Shown here: piece by piece, positions 63,228-63,764 of the stretch | How positions within the stretch are numbered: the stretch's first letter is position 1 | How the letters are laid out: every line of letters begins with the position of its first letter | Assembly (NCBI RefSeq): GCF_020889685.1 | Contig: NZ_JACMYO010000021.1 | Location: 1-63,764 of the forward strand | Direction of reading: 5' to 3' | DNA: 63,764 nucleotides | DNA from: Bradyrhizobium oropedii | GTDB lineage: Bacteria > Pseudomonadota > Alphaproteobacteria > Rhizobiales > Xanthobacteraceae | The notes under the pieces: generated by a model | What the model was told of the DNA's origin: nothing | What the model saw: the letters and a program-made list of their open reading frames with translations, nothing else | Databases searched by the model: none | Position numbers and translations under genes: made by a program

Positions 63228-63376
63228 CCCTTCTCCCCTTGTGGGAGAAGGTGGCGCGCGCAAGCGCGCCGGATGAGGGGTTCTCTCCACGGATGAGCGC
63301 GCGGAGAGAAACCCCTCACCCGGCTTCATCTCGCTCCGCTCGATTTCGCCACCCTCTCCCACAAGGGGAGAGGGTG
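63228..63376. repeat. Dispersed palindromic repeat, family B (variant)
   Basis: A 149-bp element with outer arms CTTCTCCCCTTGTGGGAGAAG and CCCTCTCCCACAAGGGGAG, and inner arms ATGAGGGGTTCTCTCC / GAGAGAAACCCCTCA. It lies upstream of the SDR gene. Confidence 0.75.
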
Positions 63377-63472
63377 CACGCCCGAGCGGCATGAAAAGGT
63401 TGGGGACTTTTGAGCAGCGATGGATGGCCGGGTCAAGCCCGGCCAGGAAAGCCAGGACAGCGGCCGGGCGCG

Positions 63473-63619
63473 CTAGACGTCAGGGGTCATCGATCCGCAG
63501 GGCTTCAGGCTTTTGAGCAGGTGCCCGTTCCAGCACTCGTGGTGCTCCTGGGCGTAGCTGATCGAGCCGATCACAATCAGAGCGACTACGACAAGTCCGG
63601 CGACGATGTTCTGCACCAT
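63473..63619 (-). CDS. Small hypothetical membrane/exported protein
   Basis: A 48-residue protein from ATG 63619 (GGGAG site): one hydrophobic helix (IVAGLVVVALIVIGSISYA), then a short tail with two cysteines (ECWNGH ... KPCGS). It could be a signal peptide with a short secreted tail or a single-helix membrane protein. A longer reading from a GTG near 63667 is possible. No family is recognised. The remaining 145 bp to the window end show only part of a palindromic repeat. Confidence 0.5.
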   Translation of the reverse strand: MVQNIVAGLVVVALIVIGSISYAQEHHECWNGHLLKSLKPCGSMTPDV

Positions 63620-63764
63620 GGCTGCCACTCCCGGGACCGCACCGCCTAAAGCGGGCATGATGGACACCAGGGATCAAAGCCGTCAATGCGCCACTTGGAC
63701 TAAAGCGGGCTCGCTCCACCTCTTCCACTTGCGGGAAAGGTGGAGCTGCTCAACCATCTGCTAG

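Overview
The window looks like chromosomal DNA of a high-GC alphaproteobacterium, most likely Bradyrhizobium or a close relative (Bradyrhizobiaceae). This rests on GC-rich codon use throughout, an abundance of CoA-ligase, crotonase and Liv-type transporter genes, and dispersed palindromic repeats (CGTCATTGCGAG ... CTCGCAATGACG and GC-rich Pu/Pyr palindromes) of a kind familiar from that family. The genus call is inference. No tRNA, rRNA, CRISPR array, phage or intact insertion sequence was found.

Region 1 (1-25403) is a dense acyl-CoA catabolic island. From the left it holds a PaaK-like ligase; a minus-strand operon of acyl-CoA synthetase, cytochrome P450 and thiolase; two tandem TetR regulators; two divergent enoyl-CoA hydratase / acyl-CoA synthetase pairs; a thiolase-like protein lacking its nucleophilic cysteine, with a DUF35 zinc-ribbon partner; a biotin-dependent acyl-CoA carboxylase (beta and alpha subunits) with a third crotonase and an orphan Liv-type binding protein; and a separately regulated block of TetR, isovaleryl-type acyl-CoA dehydrogenase, SDR and CoA ligase. 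Three near-identical palindromes (TTCTAACA-N2-TGTTAGAA type) sit in front of the central transcription units, and a related palindrome sits between the first TetR gene and the P450 operon. The island therefore reads as a small set of TetR regulons. The gene set suggests oxidation, CoA activation, beta-oxidation, carboxylation and C-C cleavage of a branched or isoprenoid/alicyclic acid. The substrate is unknown.

Region 2 (25898-35316) is mostly housekeeping or general genes: guaA, a SnoaL-like protein, a DHCW-type cupin, an HxlR regulator with a divergent MFS exporter and duplicated operator, an RsmB-type rRNA methyltransferase, a MAPEG protein, a phosphodiesterase and a quinone-oxidoreductase-like enzyme. 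Region 3 (36027-43211) is a second catabolic/uptake operon: a long-chain-type CoA ligase translationally coupled to a complete Liv-type ABC importer (ATPase, two permeases, binding protein, ATPase).

Region 4 (43343-63764) starts with guaB and continues with a DHA2 efflux pump, rlmE and ppx, a stand-alone form-II CoxL-like molybdoenzyme, an isomerase / hotdog pair, a YaiI-family gene, uup, a DSD1-like PLP enzyme, a LysR/MFS pair, a flavoprotein and an SDR. Inside it, at 52044-53334, is a two-gene cassette unlike its neighbours. Both proteins seem to end in winged-helix domains, and one has a HEPN-like R-x6-H motif. It is flanked by repeats and is the best candidate here for an undescribed, possibly defensive, system.
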